From CAZRIE01 sp964600075 (GTDB taxonomy: Bacteria; Bacteroidota; Bacteroidia; Flavobacteriales; Flavobacteriaceae), in assembly GCA_964600075.1 (NCBI GenBank), contig CAZRIE010000008.1, positions 15,870 through 79,869 on the forward strand: 64,000 nt of DNA. The letters run 5' to 3'. Every line of letters begins with the position of its first letter. Positions within the stretch are counted from its first letter, which is position 1. The notes below the pieces were generated by a model. That model was not told the DNA's origin and ran no database searches. It was given only the letters and a program-made list of their open reading frames with translations. Positions 1 to 7,997 of this stretch are shown here, in pieces. The position numbers and the translations under genes are program-made.

Positions 1-311
1 ATGTCGTCTTCCTTCGATTTGGGCTGTAGAAGTCTTTTGTAATGGTTGTATACGGCAACTGACATCACTTTTTTTGTGCGTTCTTGGCCAATAACGTAAG
101 TATCTAAGAAAGATTTGATGTCTAGCGGTTTCTTCAATATTAGCTCTGAAGAAAGATCGTTGGTCTTGGTTTGTCTTGATTCTTCGGCTACGATGCCGTG
201 GGCCTGCTCTATACAACGGTCGCAAATATGCGCGTCAAGACCGGCAATCAATAGATTGGTTTCCGGTTTTTTTCTTCCGCAAAATGAACATTCTAAATTT
301 TCCTTTGCCAT
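1..311 (-). CDS. clpX: ATP-dependent Clp protease ATP-binding subunit ClpX (N-terminal part, cut by window edge)
   Basis: ClpX is the AAA+ unfoldase that delivers substrates to ClpP. Only the first ~103 codons are present; the gene continues past base 1. The ATG is at 309-311. The translation has the ClpX zinc-binding domain with four cysteines, C8-x2-C11 and C30-x2-C33, followed by the start of the AAA+ module ([17 protein letters not shown]). The gene lies 97 bp downstream of clpP on the same strand, the usual tig-clpP-clpX order. The Walker motifs lie outside the window, so completeness cannot be judged. Confidence 0.95.
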   Translation of the reverse strand, partial: MAKENLECSFCGRKKPETNLLIAGLDAHICDRCIEQAHGIVAEESRQTKTNDLSSELILKKPLDIKSFLDTYVIGQERTKKVMSVAVYNHYKRLLQPKSKEDD

Positions 312-408
312 AAAAGTGTGTTTTCTATCAAAAACTAAACGCTAGAAATTTCATTTTGGTTCCTCAGACCTATAAGAAAAACCAATTTCAATGAATATTT
401 CGTCGAAA

Positions 409-1089
409 TTATTTCTTGTCCCTTACTAAAATCTCGTCTATCATCCCATAATCTTTGGCTTCCTCGGCCTTCATCCAATAGTCACGATCACTATCATCAT
501 TTACTTTATCAATTTTTTGTCCCGAATGTTTGGCAATGATCTCATACAGTTCTTGCTTGAGTTTCAGAATTTCCCGTGCGGTAATTTCTATATCGCTTGC
601 CTGGCCCTGGGCTCCGCCCATAGGCTGATGGATCATTACTCTTGAATGGGTCAAACCGCTGCGTTTTCCTTTTTCGCCGGCGCATAGAAGAACCGCTCCC
701 ATTGAGGCTGCCATTCCCGTACAGATAGTTGCGACATCGGGCGCGATGAACTGCATGGTGTCATAAATGCCCAAGCCCGCATAAACACTACCGCCAGGAG
801 AGTTGATATATATTTGAATATCTTTTGACGAATCGGTGCTTGCGAGAAACAATAATTGCGCCTGGACGATATTGGCCACTTGGTCATTTATGCCCGTTCC
901 TAAGAAGATGATGCGGTCCATCATCAGTCTAGAGAATACATCCATTGCAACAGCGTTCATTTGCCGCTCTTCGATGATGTTCGGTGTTAGGCTGACCGGG
1001 TACATGCTGCTTAAAATGGTATCGTAATAGGTGCTGCTTATACCTTGGTCTTTTATAGCGTAATTTTTGAATTCTTTTCCGTAATCCAT
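409..1089 (-). CDS. clpP: ATP-dependent Clp protease proteolytic subunit ClpP
   Basis: ClpP is the serine peptidase that forms the two-ring proteolytic chamber working with ClpX. The protein has 226 residues, slightly longer than the ~200 usual elsewhere because of a ~30-residue N-terminal extension, probably a propeptide. The catalytic triad is visible: Ser129 in MAASMGA, His154 in RVMIHQP and Asp199 in the NDDSDRDYW segment. The SPGGSVYAG motif forms the oxyanion region. It lies between tig and clpX. A terminator hairpin at 1137-1164 separates it from tig, so it probably has its own promoter in the ~50 bp between. Confidence 0.97.
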   Translation of the reverse strand: MDYGKEFKNYAIKDQGISSTYYDTILSSMYPVSLTPNIIEERQMNAVAMDVFSRLMMDRIIFLGTGINDQVANIVQAQLLFLASTDSSKDIQIYINSPGGSVYAGLGIYDTMQFIAPDVATICTGMAASMGAVLLCAGEKGKRSGLTHSRVMIHQPMGGAQGQASDIEITAREILKLKQELYEIIAKHSGQKIDKVNDDSDRDYWMKAEEAKDYGMIDEILVRDKK

Positions 1090-1136
1090 GTTTTTTTGTT
1101 CGATGTTTGTATACTCAAGGTTAAAAGATAAAAAAA

Positions 1137-1164
1137 AGTGCCGAAAAATACTTTTTCCGGCACT
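1137..1164 (-). terminator. Rho-independent terminator of tig
   Basis: Arms AGTGCCG (1137-1143) and CGGCACT (1158-1164) are extended inward by an A5/T5 pairing, giving an almost perfect ~12-bp stem with a tiny loop. Read on the minus strand the hairpin is followed by a run of eight T. It lies between the tig stop (1192) and the clpP start (1089), so it should end tig transcripts before clpP. Confidence 0.85.
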
Positions 1165-1191
1165 GTAAAGATACTTATTATTTCGTAAAAC

Positions 1192-2514
1192 TTAGCCGTA
1201 AACCTCCTTGACAAAATTTTCGTAAGTTACTTCTTTAATCTTTAGGTTGGCCTTCTCCTTATATAGTTTAATTAATTTTTGGCTCATCAATTGTTCTGAT
1301 AAACGCTTAACCTCATCTTGGTTGCCCAACACCCGTGCAGCAATATTGTCAAGCTCTTCTTCTTGTGGATTCAGTTGTCCGAACTGCGCCATTTGAGACT
1401 TTATAAAGCCTTTGGCGAATTCTTTTAATTCATCGAACTGAATCTGCACATCGTTTTCTTTGATGATCTTACCCTCGATTAGTTGATAACGAAGACCTTT
1501 CTCTGATTTTTCATATTCTTCGTTGGCCTGTTCTTCAGATAAGGGCTCTTCACCAGTCATCTGTATCCATTTGGTCAAGAAACCGGCCGGGAGTTCAAAC
1601 TTTGTATTTTCGATAAAATATTCGGTAACATCGTTAAGCAACTTTTGATCTGCTTGTTGAACGAATTGTTTTTCAGAATCTTCTTTGATACGTCCTTTTA
1701 AATCTTTTTCAGATTTAATTTCATCTTTTCCGAACAATTTATCAAAAAGTTCTTGATCCAAAGCGGCGGGCTCCCGCTTATTGATTTCTTCAATAACGAA
1801 AGCGGCTTCGATATCGAGGTCAATAGCTTTTTCTTGAGAAATACCAAAAACGCTTGATACCAAATGATCTTCTTTAAAAAGTCCTTTAGATTTCAAGGTA
1901 ACTAAATCACCGACCTTTTTTCCTTTAAGGGCATCAAGTGCTTTCTTACTTTTGATTTTGTCAAGTTCAAGCGTTGCTTTGTTGTCTATTTCTTCTTCTT
2001 CATTTTTCAACGTTCCGGTAACTTCGTCGTTTTTGTCGACTTGATCCTTACTAATTAGTTTGCCGTATTGTTTCTGAAGACGTTCGACCTGCTCGTTCAC
2101 CATTTTTTTATCGGCAACGATTTTGTATTGGGTAATCGGTTTTTTAGTTTTTAAAGGCACTTCGAAATCAGGGGCTAGGCCTAACTCGAACTCGAAGTCA
2201 AGTTCTTCTTTGTCCCAATCAAAATTATCTTGTTGTTTGGGCAATGGATTTCCTAACACATCCAATTTTTCTTCGGTTAAGTATTTGTTCAGGTTATCTT
2301 GAAGCAGCTTATTCACTTCGTCGACCAGAACCGCCTTACCATATTGTTTTTTAATAAGCCCCATCGGTACATGACCCTTTCTAAAACCGGGTATGTTAGC
2401 CTGCTTCCTATAATCGCTTAAAATACTATTTACTTTTTCTTGATAATCATCTTTGGTAATGGCCACTTTTACGACGGCGTTCAAATCGTCGATCTGCTCT
2501 TTTGTAATATTCAT
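1192..2514 (-). CDS. tig: Trigger factor (ribosome-associated chaperone / peptidyl-prolyl isomerase)
   Basis: Trigger factor binds nascent chains at the ribosomal exit tunnel. The protein has 440 residues, normal for the family. The ribosome-docking signature GFRKGHVP is at residues 43-50, followed by a charged, poorly conserved central region where the PPIase domain sits, and a long helical C-terminal chaperone domain. Bacteroidota trigger factors are divergent in the PPIase part, so isomerase activity is uncertain. A well-placed promoter lies at 2549-2579 and a terminator at 1137-1164, so it appears to be a single-gene unit upstream of clpP-clpX. Confidence 0.93.
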   Translation of the reverse strand: MNITKEQIDDLNAVVKVAITKDDYQEKVNSILSDYRKQANIPGFRKGHVPMGLIKKQYGKAVLVDEVNKLLQDNLNKYLTEEKLDVLGNPLPKQQDNFDWDKEELDFEFELGLAPDFEVPLKTKKPITQYKIVADKKMVNEQVERLQKQYGKLISKDQVDKNDEVTGTLKNEEEEIDNKATLELDKIKSKKALDALKGKKVGDLVTLKSKGLFKEDHLVSSVFGISQEKAIDLDIEAAFVIEEINKREPAALDQELFDKLFGKDEIKSEKDLKGRIKEDSEKQFVQQADQKLLNDVTEYFIENTKFELPAGFLTKWIQMTGEEPLSEEQANEEYEKSEKGLRYQLIEGKIIKENDVQIQFDELKEFAKGFIKSQMAQFGQLNPQEEELDNIAARVLGNQDEVKRLSEQLMSQKLIKLYKEKANLKIKEVTYENFVKEVYG

Positions 2515-2548
2515 CTAAATCTTCTTTTTATTTCCACAAAATGGGATG

Positions 2549-2579
2549 CAAAAGTAGTACAATAAATGCAGCATACCAA
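2549..2579 (-). promoter_or_regulatory. Bacteroidota-type promoter of tig
   Basis: On the minus strand a -7 box TACTTTTG (2556 down to 2549) matches TAnnTTTG, and a -33 TTG (2579-2577) lies 20 nt upstream. The start codon of tig is 34 nt downstream of the -7 box. Confidence 0.6.
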
Positions 2580-2618
2580 GTTTTCAAACCATTGGAATTC
2601 AAACCTCAACTACGATTT

Positions 2619-2960
2619 TTAATCTTCTTTCAAAAGTGAGAACAGAATAGACTGCAGAAAGGAAAGAAGCAGGCTAAAAAGCAAGGCCCACCAGATACCA
2701 TCAACAGTAAAACCATCGATAAGTTTGTCGGCCAGTAGTATAATTATGGCGTTGATTATCAATAGGAAAAGCCCGAAAGTAATAATAGTAACAGGCAGGG
2801 TAAGTATCACCAATATCGGTTTTACTATAAAGTTCAAAAGGCTTAGTACAATGGCGACGATAATAGCGGTCAAATAGGTGTCCACTGATACATTTGGTAG
2901 CACTTTCGATAATACGATTACTGCAAGGGCGCTGAGAAGAATTCGTAGTATGAGTTTCAT
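2619..2960 (-). CDS. Phage holin family IV-like membrane protein (PF04020, YvlD type)
   Basis: A 113-residue, very hydrophobic protein with about four membrane helices (roughly residues 3-20, 30-50, 52-75 and 88-108) and the glycine/isoleucine-rich pattern of PF04020. Despite the family name these proteins are widespread chromosomal inner-membrane proteins of unknown function; nothing around it looks like phage. It sits alone between tig and an alpha/beta hydrolase, all on the minus strand. Function unknown. Confidence 0.8.
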   Translation of the reverse strand: MKLILRILLSALAVIVLSKVLPNVSVDTYLTAIIVAIVLSLLNFIVKPILVILTLPVTIITFGLFLLIINAIIILLADKLIDGFTVDGIWWALLFSLLLSFLQSILFSLLKED

Positions 2961-3111
2961 TTGAAAATATTTAGTTAAAAAAAGAGTAAAGTGGGAATTA
3001 CCGAAAACACTAAAATTAGAGATTTAATCGCAATAGCTCGATAAGAAATGCTTCATATTTCCTTTATTTTTGATTCTAATTGCAATATGCATTGAAGTAT
3101 TGTTTAATGCG

Positions 3112-3888
3112 CTAACTCTTTAAAAAGGACATGGATGTCTCAAAAAACTGTTTCGGATTTTCGGCATGCAGCCAATGTCCGGCATTAGCTATAGTCTCCA
3201 AAATTGCTAAAGGAAAGTGTTTCTTGATTTCAGAGATGTCGCTTTGGGCAATGTATTCGGATCGATCTCCGCGCAGAAATAGAGCAGGGCCCTTGTAGCT
3301 ATCAGTTGCACCTATGTTTTCCCCGATTTCATCCATTTTTTGGCTCAGTACCTCCAAATTGAAACGAAACCCAAGCTTCCCCTTTTCTACCCAATACAGA
3401 TTTTTTAACAAGAATTGGCGAGTGCCAAAATCTGTAATATGTTTTTCCAATTGGGCGTTTGCATCATTTCTAGAATGTATTCCATTAAAATCAAGTGTAT
3501 TAAGGCTATCGATAATCGGTTGATGGTGCGGCGGATAATACTTGGGTGCGATATCGGCGACCAACAATTTTTCAGTGTGCTCCGGATAGGCGCAGGCGAA
3601 TTGCATAGAGGTCTTACCACCCATAGAGTGGCCTAAAATTATGACTTTTTGTAGTCTGTGGTAATCGACATAGCGTTTCAGGTCTTCGGCAAGTAAATCG
3701 TAATTGAAATCGGTTGACCAAAAACTTTTACCGTGGTTTCGCTGGTCAATAAGGTGAGTCTCAAAGCCTAATTTCGCATATTGGTTGCCAAGGGTTTTCC
3801 AATTATCCGACATCCCCAAAAAACCATGTAAGATTAATAATGGATTGCCCTCGCCCAATATTTGTGAATGGAGAATTTTAGTTTCCAT
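3112..3888 (-). CDS. Alpha/beta-fold hydrolase (YbfF-like esterase)
   Basis: A 258-residue cytoplasmic alpha/beta hydrolase without signal peptide. The oxyanion HGFLG motif is at residues 21-25, the nucleophile elbow GHSMGG carries Ser98, the acid is probably Asp208, and His238 is in NAGHWLH. This pattern and length match the YbfF subfamily of short-chain esterases; the natural substrate is unknown. The gene is 57 bp downstream of pdxJ on the same strand and may be co-transcribed with it. Confidence 0.88.
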   Translation of the reverse strand: METKILHSQILGEGNPLLILHGFLGMSDNWKTLGNQYAKLGFETHLIDQRNHGKSFWSTDFNYDLLAEDLKRYVDYHRLQKVIILGHSMGGKTSMQFACAYPEHTEKLLVADIAPKYYPPHHQPIIDSLNTLDFNGIHSRNDANAQLEKHITDFGTRQFLLKNLYWVEKGKLGFRFNLEVLSQKMDEIGENIGATDSYKGPALFLRGDRSEYIAQSDISEIKKHFPLAILETIANAGHWLHAENPKQFFETSMSFLKS

Positions 3889-3945
3889 AGATGGTAATCG
3901 ATTATCAATTAGTAGTTTTCAGTAAGGTAAAACCTGAAACCTCGA

Positions 3946-4662
3946 TTATTTCAATTTGTTCAGATACATGTTTATTACATTGTCCAGGCCTAGATATAAA
4001 GATTCACAAATCAAGGCATGCCCGATGGAAACCTCCAACAGGTGTGGAACATTTTCTTTGAAATATTTGATGTTGTCCAAGCTCAGATCATGCCCTGCAT
4101 TAATTCCTAGCGCATTGCTGTTTGCAACCTTAGCTGCTTCAATGAAAGGTTTTACAGCTTCTGAATGATTTCCTTTCCCATATATTTCAGCATAGCTTTC
4201 GGTGTAGAGTTCGATGCGATCAGTACCTGTTTTTGCTGCGCCTTCGACCATTTTAGCATCTGCATCGACAAAAATGGATGTTCGAATACCAGCTTGTTTG
4301 AACGTTTTTATGACATCCTTTAAAAAATCAATGTGCTTAACAGTGTCCCAGCCGGCATTCGAGGTAATGGCATCAACCGCGTCAGGCACTAAAGTGACTT
4401 GGGTGGGCTTCACCTCAAGAACTAGGTCAACGAATTTAGGAACCGGGTTTCCTTCGATATTGAACTCGGTAGTAACCATTCTTTTAAGGTCTCGGGCATC
4501 CTGATATCTTATGTGACGCTCATCTGGCCGTGGGTGTATGGTAATTCCATTTGCACCGAAGCTTTCTATGTCAGCTGAGGTCTTTACCAAATTTGGCATA
4601 TTACCGCCCCTGGCATTTCGAAGTGTTGCTATTTTATTAATATTTACACTGAGTTTTGTCAT
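3946..4662 (-). CDS. pdxJ: Pyridoxine 5'-phosphate synthase
   Basis: PdxJ condenses 3-amino-2-oxopropyl phosphate with deoxyxylulose 5-phosphate to form pyridoxine 5'-phosphate, the last step of de novo vitamin B6 synthesis. The 238-residue length is typical. Visible family motifs are LSVNINKIATLRNARGG at the N-terminus, GITIHPRPDERHI, the active-site glutamate region (LVLEVKPTQVTLVPD) and the C-terminal phosphate-binding GINAGHDL and EVSIGHALI. A -7 box for its transcription is at 4689-4696, divergent from the CBS-domain gene. Confidence 0.97.
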   Translation of the reverse strand: MTKLSVNINKIATLRNARGGNMPNLVKTSADIESFGANGITIHPRPDERHIRYQDARDLKRMVTTEFNIEGNPVPKFVDLVLEVKPTQVTLVPDAVDAITSNAGWDTVKHIDFLKDVIKTFKQAGIRTSIFVDADAKMVEGAAKTGTDRIELYTESYAEIYGKGNHSEAVKPFIEAAKVANSNALGINAGHDLSLDNIKYFKENVPHLLEVSIGHALICESLYLGLDNVINMYLNKLK

Positions 4663-4688
4663 TTATCCTATTTTATTTACCATTCATA

Positions 4689-4696
4689 CAAAAATA
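4689..4696 (-). promoter_or_regulatory. Candidate -7 box upstream of pdxJ
   Basis: On the minus strand the sequence reads TATTTTTG, matching TAnnTTTG, 26 nt upstream of the pdxJ ATG. No clear -33 element is visible, so this is a moderate call. Confidence 0.4.
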
Positions 4697-4755
4697 CAAC
4701 TTAGGCATGCCTTTTGATATATTAAATTAGTATTTTGCGTTTAACAGATAGAATT

Positions 4756-5412
4756 ATGCAGATCCAATCTCATATCGTTACGAACATCCCGACCTTTAAA
4801 ATCGACGATTCCTTATCAAAAGTTATCGATTTTTTTAAAGAGAATACGCATTCGCATATTGCTATTGTTGAAGATGGAGCCTATTTGGGTGTTCTCGGGG
4901 AAAATGACCTTGAGAATTTTGACCGCAGCGAAAAAGTCGAACAATACCGATATGATCTCGACACTTTTTTTGTGCGTAAGGAAACCAATTGGTTAGATGT
5001 ATTGGAAACGTTTGCACGAAACGAAGCAAACTTGGTGCCGGTCTTGGACGATAAAGGAAGAATCAAAGGTTATTACGATTTGACCGATATTGTCAGCGTA
5101 TTTATAGATACGCCCTTTTTTACCGAACCTGGTGGTATAATCGTTTTGGCAAAAGGCATTAAAGATTACTCATTCAGTGAAATTGCGCAGATTGTAGAGA
5201 GCAACAACACGAAATTGATCGGTGGGTTCATTACCGATTCAAAGAACGACGTTATTCAGATAACCATAAAGATAGCCTCTTCTAATTTGAATGATATTCT
5301 TCAGACCTTCCGGCGGTATAATTACAACATTATTTTTGGCAACACCGATGATCAGTTCTTGGAAGATTTAAAAGAACGCTCCGATTATTTGGAAAAATAC
5401 CTTAATGTTTAA
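4756..5412 (+). CDS. CBS domain-containing protein
   Basis: A 218-residue protein with a tandem CBS pair (about residues 1-120) followed by a C-terminal ACT-like region (about 130-210, from GGIIVLAKGIKDYSFSEIAQIVE). CBS pairs bind adenosine ligands and usually regulate an attached or partner protein; no partner domain is fused here. An in-frame TTG at 4735 lies upstream, but the ATG at 4756 starts directly at the CBS fold and is preferred. It opens the CBS-nadK-DUF6089-uppS-bamA-skp cluster that is conserved in flavobacteria. Ligand and partner unknown. Confidence 0.85.
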   Translation: MQIQSHIVTNIPTFKIDDSLSKVIDFFKENTHSHIAIVEDGAYLGVLGENDLENFDRSEKVEQYRYDLDTFFVRKETNWLDVLETFARNEANLVPVLDDKGRIKGYYDLTDIVSVFIDTPFFTEPGGIIVLAKGIKDYSFSEIAQIVESNNTKLIGGFITDSKNDVIQITIKIASSNLNDILQTFRRYNYNIIFGNTDDQFLEDLKERSDYLEKYLNV

Positions 5413-5459
5413 GACATTTGATTGAATATCGCCAAAATCGTCTCTATTAAAAACTTACA

Positions 5460-5522
5460 ATGATTATTTTTGTCTTCGGAGGTCTACTGGCCTTTGAACA
5501 AAAAGATAAAGATAACCTATGA
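5460..5522 (+). CDS. Possible 20-residue ORF coupled to nadK
   Basis: A small ORF (ATG at 5460, TGA at 5520-5522) encodes a hydrophobic start followed by a charged tail (FEQKDKDNL). Its stop overlaps the nadK start in an ATGA arrangement, the geometry of translational coupling. There is no other evidence that it is translated and short ORFs arise by chance, so this is a candidate leader or coupler only. Confidence 0.25.
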   Translation: MIIFVFGGLLAFEQKDKDNL

Positions 5523-6400
5523 AAGTTGCCATTTTCAGTCAAACTTATCAACAGGATACCTTGCAATATGTGATGGAGCTTTTAAGAGAGCTCGAAAAGG
5601 AGCAAGTGGTTATATCCATTGAAAAAGATTTTCACGCATTCCTTTCCGAAAATTATAGAGCCGATAGTTATCATAGTTTTACCGATAAAGAAGGATTGGA
5701 TACGTCTTTCGATATGTTCGTTAGTTTCGGGGGAGATGGTACTATCTTGCGGGCAACGACTTTTGTAAGGGATTTAGGTATACCGATTGTCGGAGTGAAT
5801 ACAGGACGTCTCGGTTTTCTTTCGACATTCAATAAAGAAGAAGTTCGTAGAGTCGTTCAAGAATTCGTAAAAGGAAACTATACCATTGTAGAAAGAAGCT
5901 TGGTCGAAGTGAGTGCTGAGTCGAATATTCCGGAGTTGGTGCCAATGAATTTTGCACTTAACGAAATCACCGTAAGCAGAAAAGATACCACTTCTATGAT
6001 TACTGTTGAGACCTATCTCAACAACGAATACCTTACATCGTATTGGGCCGATGGTTTGATTATAGCTACACCTACAGGCTCCACGGGCTACTCTCTAAGT
6101 TGTGGCGGTCCGGTAATAGTGCCGACGGCAAAATCGTTGGTACTGACCCCGATTGCGCCGCACAACCTTAATGCAAGACCCTTGGTGATTTCAGATGATA
6201 CTCATATTCGTTTGAAAGTTTCGGGCAGGGAAGAGAACCACCTGATTTCGTTAGATTCAAGGATAGCTTCAGTCGAAAACGGCAAAGAGATTTTAATAAA
6301 GAAAGCTGACTTCGCCATTAAAATGGTTGAATATACTTCAGAGAGTTTTCTAAAAACGTTGCGGAACAAATTGTTATGGGGTGAAGATCGCCGCAATTGA
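5519..6400 (+). CDS. nadK: NAD kinase
   Basis: Phosphorylates NAD to NADP using ATP or polyphosphate. The protein has 293 residues, typical for the family. The diagnostic GGDGT motif is at residues 71-75, the NE pair is in ALNEITVSR, and the glycine-rich TPTGSTGYSLSCGGP loop follows. It lies between the CBS-domain gene and the DUF6089 gene, all on the plus strand. The ATG at 5519 is overlapped by a small upstream ORF ending ATGA. Confidence 0.97.
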   Translation: MKVAIFSQTYQQDTLQYVMELLRELEKEQVVISIEKDFHAFLSENYRADSYHSFTDKEGLDTSFDMFVSFGGDGTILRATTFVRDLGIPIVGVNTGRLGFLSTFNKEEVRRVVQEFVKGNYTIVERSLVEVSAESNIPELVPMNFALNEITVSRKDTTSMITVETYLNNEYLTSYWADGLIIATPTGSTGYSLSCGGPVIVPTAKSLVLTPIAPHNLNARPLVISDDTHIRLKVSGREENHLISLDSRIASVENGKEILIKKADFAIKMVEYTSESFLKTLRNKLLWGEDRRN

Positions 6401-6500
6401 GCATTTGGCAGACAATAAATAATCGCAAATACTGTTTATCAATTGAGAACATTAATATAACAGCTGGTCGTAATTGTTATATTCGCAAACTATACTATTT

Positions 6501-7199
6501 ATGAAGCAATTCATTATCGTGGTGCTGCTATGCGCATTTGGTGAAGCAAGTTCCCAGACCTATGAGGTAGGTCTTTTCGCCGGCGGCGCTAATAATATCG
6601 GTGATGTAGGGCGCACCAATTATATATTGCCATCAAACATTGCCTTTGGCGGATTATTCAAATGGAACAAGGCCAAGCGCTATGCATGGCGGGCGAGTGT
6701 TATTTATGGGAAATTTACGGCCGACGATTCAAAATCGAACAGCCCTTCTCGAAAACAGCGAGGGTATGTTGTCGACAACTCGATTTTAGAAGCTTCCGCT
6801 GGGCTTGAATTCAATTTCGTCGAATACAACCTGCATAAATTGGGCCCTGCGTTTACCCCTTACTTATACACCGGAGTTACTTATTTCAGATATGACTATA
6901 ATTACTTCGACGCTGGCCAGCTATTAGATGTTGGCCAGAAAGATGGTTCTTTTGCCATTCCGATGACAGTAGGTGCCAAATTACGTTTGAACCAATTTTT
7001 TATTTTAGGTGCAGAAATCGGAGCGCGCTACACCTTCACAGATAACCTGGATGCCAGTAACCCGACCAAATTGAACGTTAGCGAACAGTTGGGAGACCTT
7101 CAGTTTGGCAATATTTTTAATGACGATTGGTACGTTTTCTCAGGATTAACCTTAACTTACACCTTCGGCAGAAAACCATGTATGGACTGTTTCGAATGA
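6501..7199 (+). CDS. DUF6089 family outer-membrane beta-barrel protein
   Basis: A 232-residue exported protein. The ATG at 6501 is chosen because it begins a clear signal peptide (MKQFIIVVLLCAFGEASSQ); an in-frame TTG at 6474 would only add residues before it. The mature part alternates aromatic and glycine residues (YEVGLFAGGANNIGDVG, GVTYFRYDYNYF, ending YTFGRK plus a short tail), as expected for an 8-stranded barrel and matching the DUF6089 pattern seen in Bacteroidota. Function unknown. It is commonly found beside uppS and bamA, which suggests but does not prove an outer-membrane assembly role. Confidence 0.8.
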   Translation: MKQFIIVVLLCAFGEASSQTYEVGLFAGGANNIGDVGRTNYILPSNIAFGGLFKWNKAKRYAWRASVIYGKFTADDSKSNSPSRKQRGYVVDNSILEASAGLEFNFVEYNLHKLGPAFTPYLYTGVTYFRYDYNYFDAGQLLDVGQKDGSFAIPMTVGAKLRLNQFFILGAEIGARYTFTDNLDASNPTKLNVSEQLGDLQFGNIFNDDWYVFSGLTLTYTFGRKPCMDCFE

Positions 7200-7252
7200 G
7201 GCCGATCAAGCACCACTACGTTTTATGTTCAGAATAGTATGATTGATTTATT

Positions 7253-7993
7253 ATGGACATTTTCGAAGAGATAGATAAACAAAACTTACCATCACACATT
7301 GCCATAATTATGGATGGTAATGGCCGTTGGGCTAAACAACGGGGCAAGCACAGGATCTTTGGTCATGAAAACGGGGTGCACGCAGTTCGAAATACGGTAG
7401 AAAACTGTGCTAAGCTCGGTGTTGGTTGCTTAACTTTATATACTTTCTCTACTGAAAATTGGAAGAGGCCTAAATTGGAGATCGATACCCTAATGAAACT
7501 TCTGGTATCTTCCTTGAAAAAGGAGCTAAAGACCTTCACTGAAAACAACATCAAGCTCAACACTATAGGTGATATCGCATTACTTCCTAAAAAAGCTTTT
7601 AGAGAGCTTAAAGAGGTGATGGAAAAAACAAGTAATAATACCGGAATGACACTTACCTTGGCCTTAAGTTATGGTGCGCGCGAAGAAATAAAGAACGCTG
7701 TGCAGCAAATCAGTGCCAAAGTTAAAAATAATATAATTTCAATTGAAAGTATTGATGAAACCATTATTAATACCCATCTTTACACGCACAATTTGCCCGA
7801 TGTAGATTTGCTGATCCGTACCAGTGGGGAACATCGGATTAGCAATTTTTTACTTTGGCAGATAGCCTATGCGGAATTATATTTCGTTGATGTATTTTGG
7901 CCCGATTTTAGTGGCGAACATCTTGCAAAGGCCATTAAAAGTTACCAGAATAGAGAACGAAGATTTGGAAAAACTAGCGAACAACTCAAATAA
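7253..7993 (+). CDS. uppS: Isoprenyl transferase (undecaprenyl diphosphate synthase)
   Basis: A cis-prenyltransferase that extends farnesyl diphosphate with isopentenyl units to give the C55 lipid carrier for peptidoglycan and O-antigen. The protein has 246 residues. The catalytic motif IIMDGNGRWA carries Asp21; the downstream motifs LTLYTFSTENWKRP, SYGAREEI and DLLIRTSGEHRISNFLLWQ are all present. The stop at 7993 lies 4 bp before the bamA ATG, so the two are almost certainly one transcript. Confidence 0.97.
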   Translation: MDIFEEIDKQNLPSHIAIIMDGNGRWAKQRGKHRIFGHENGVHAVRNTVENCAKLGVGCLTLYTFSTENWKRPKLEIDTLMKLLVSSLKKELKTFTENNIKLNTIGDIALLPKKAFRELKEVMEKTSNNTGMTLTLALSYGAREEIKNAVQQISAKVKNNIISIESIDETIINTHLYTHNLPDVDLLIRTSGEHRISNFLLWQIAYAELYFVDVFWPDFSGEHLAKAIKSYQNRERRFGKTSEQLK

Positions 7994-7997
7994 CGAT

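Noticed and set aside
2619..2960. Prophage or holin cassette
   Set aside because: PF04020 proteins are normal chromosomal membrane proteins; no lysin, integrase or structural phage genes nearby.
7869..7997. Longer BamA start inside uppS
   Set aside because: The first 43 residues overlap uppS and lack a signal peptide; the ATG at 7998 starts a proper one.
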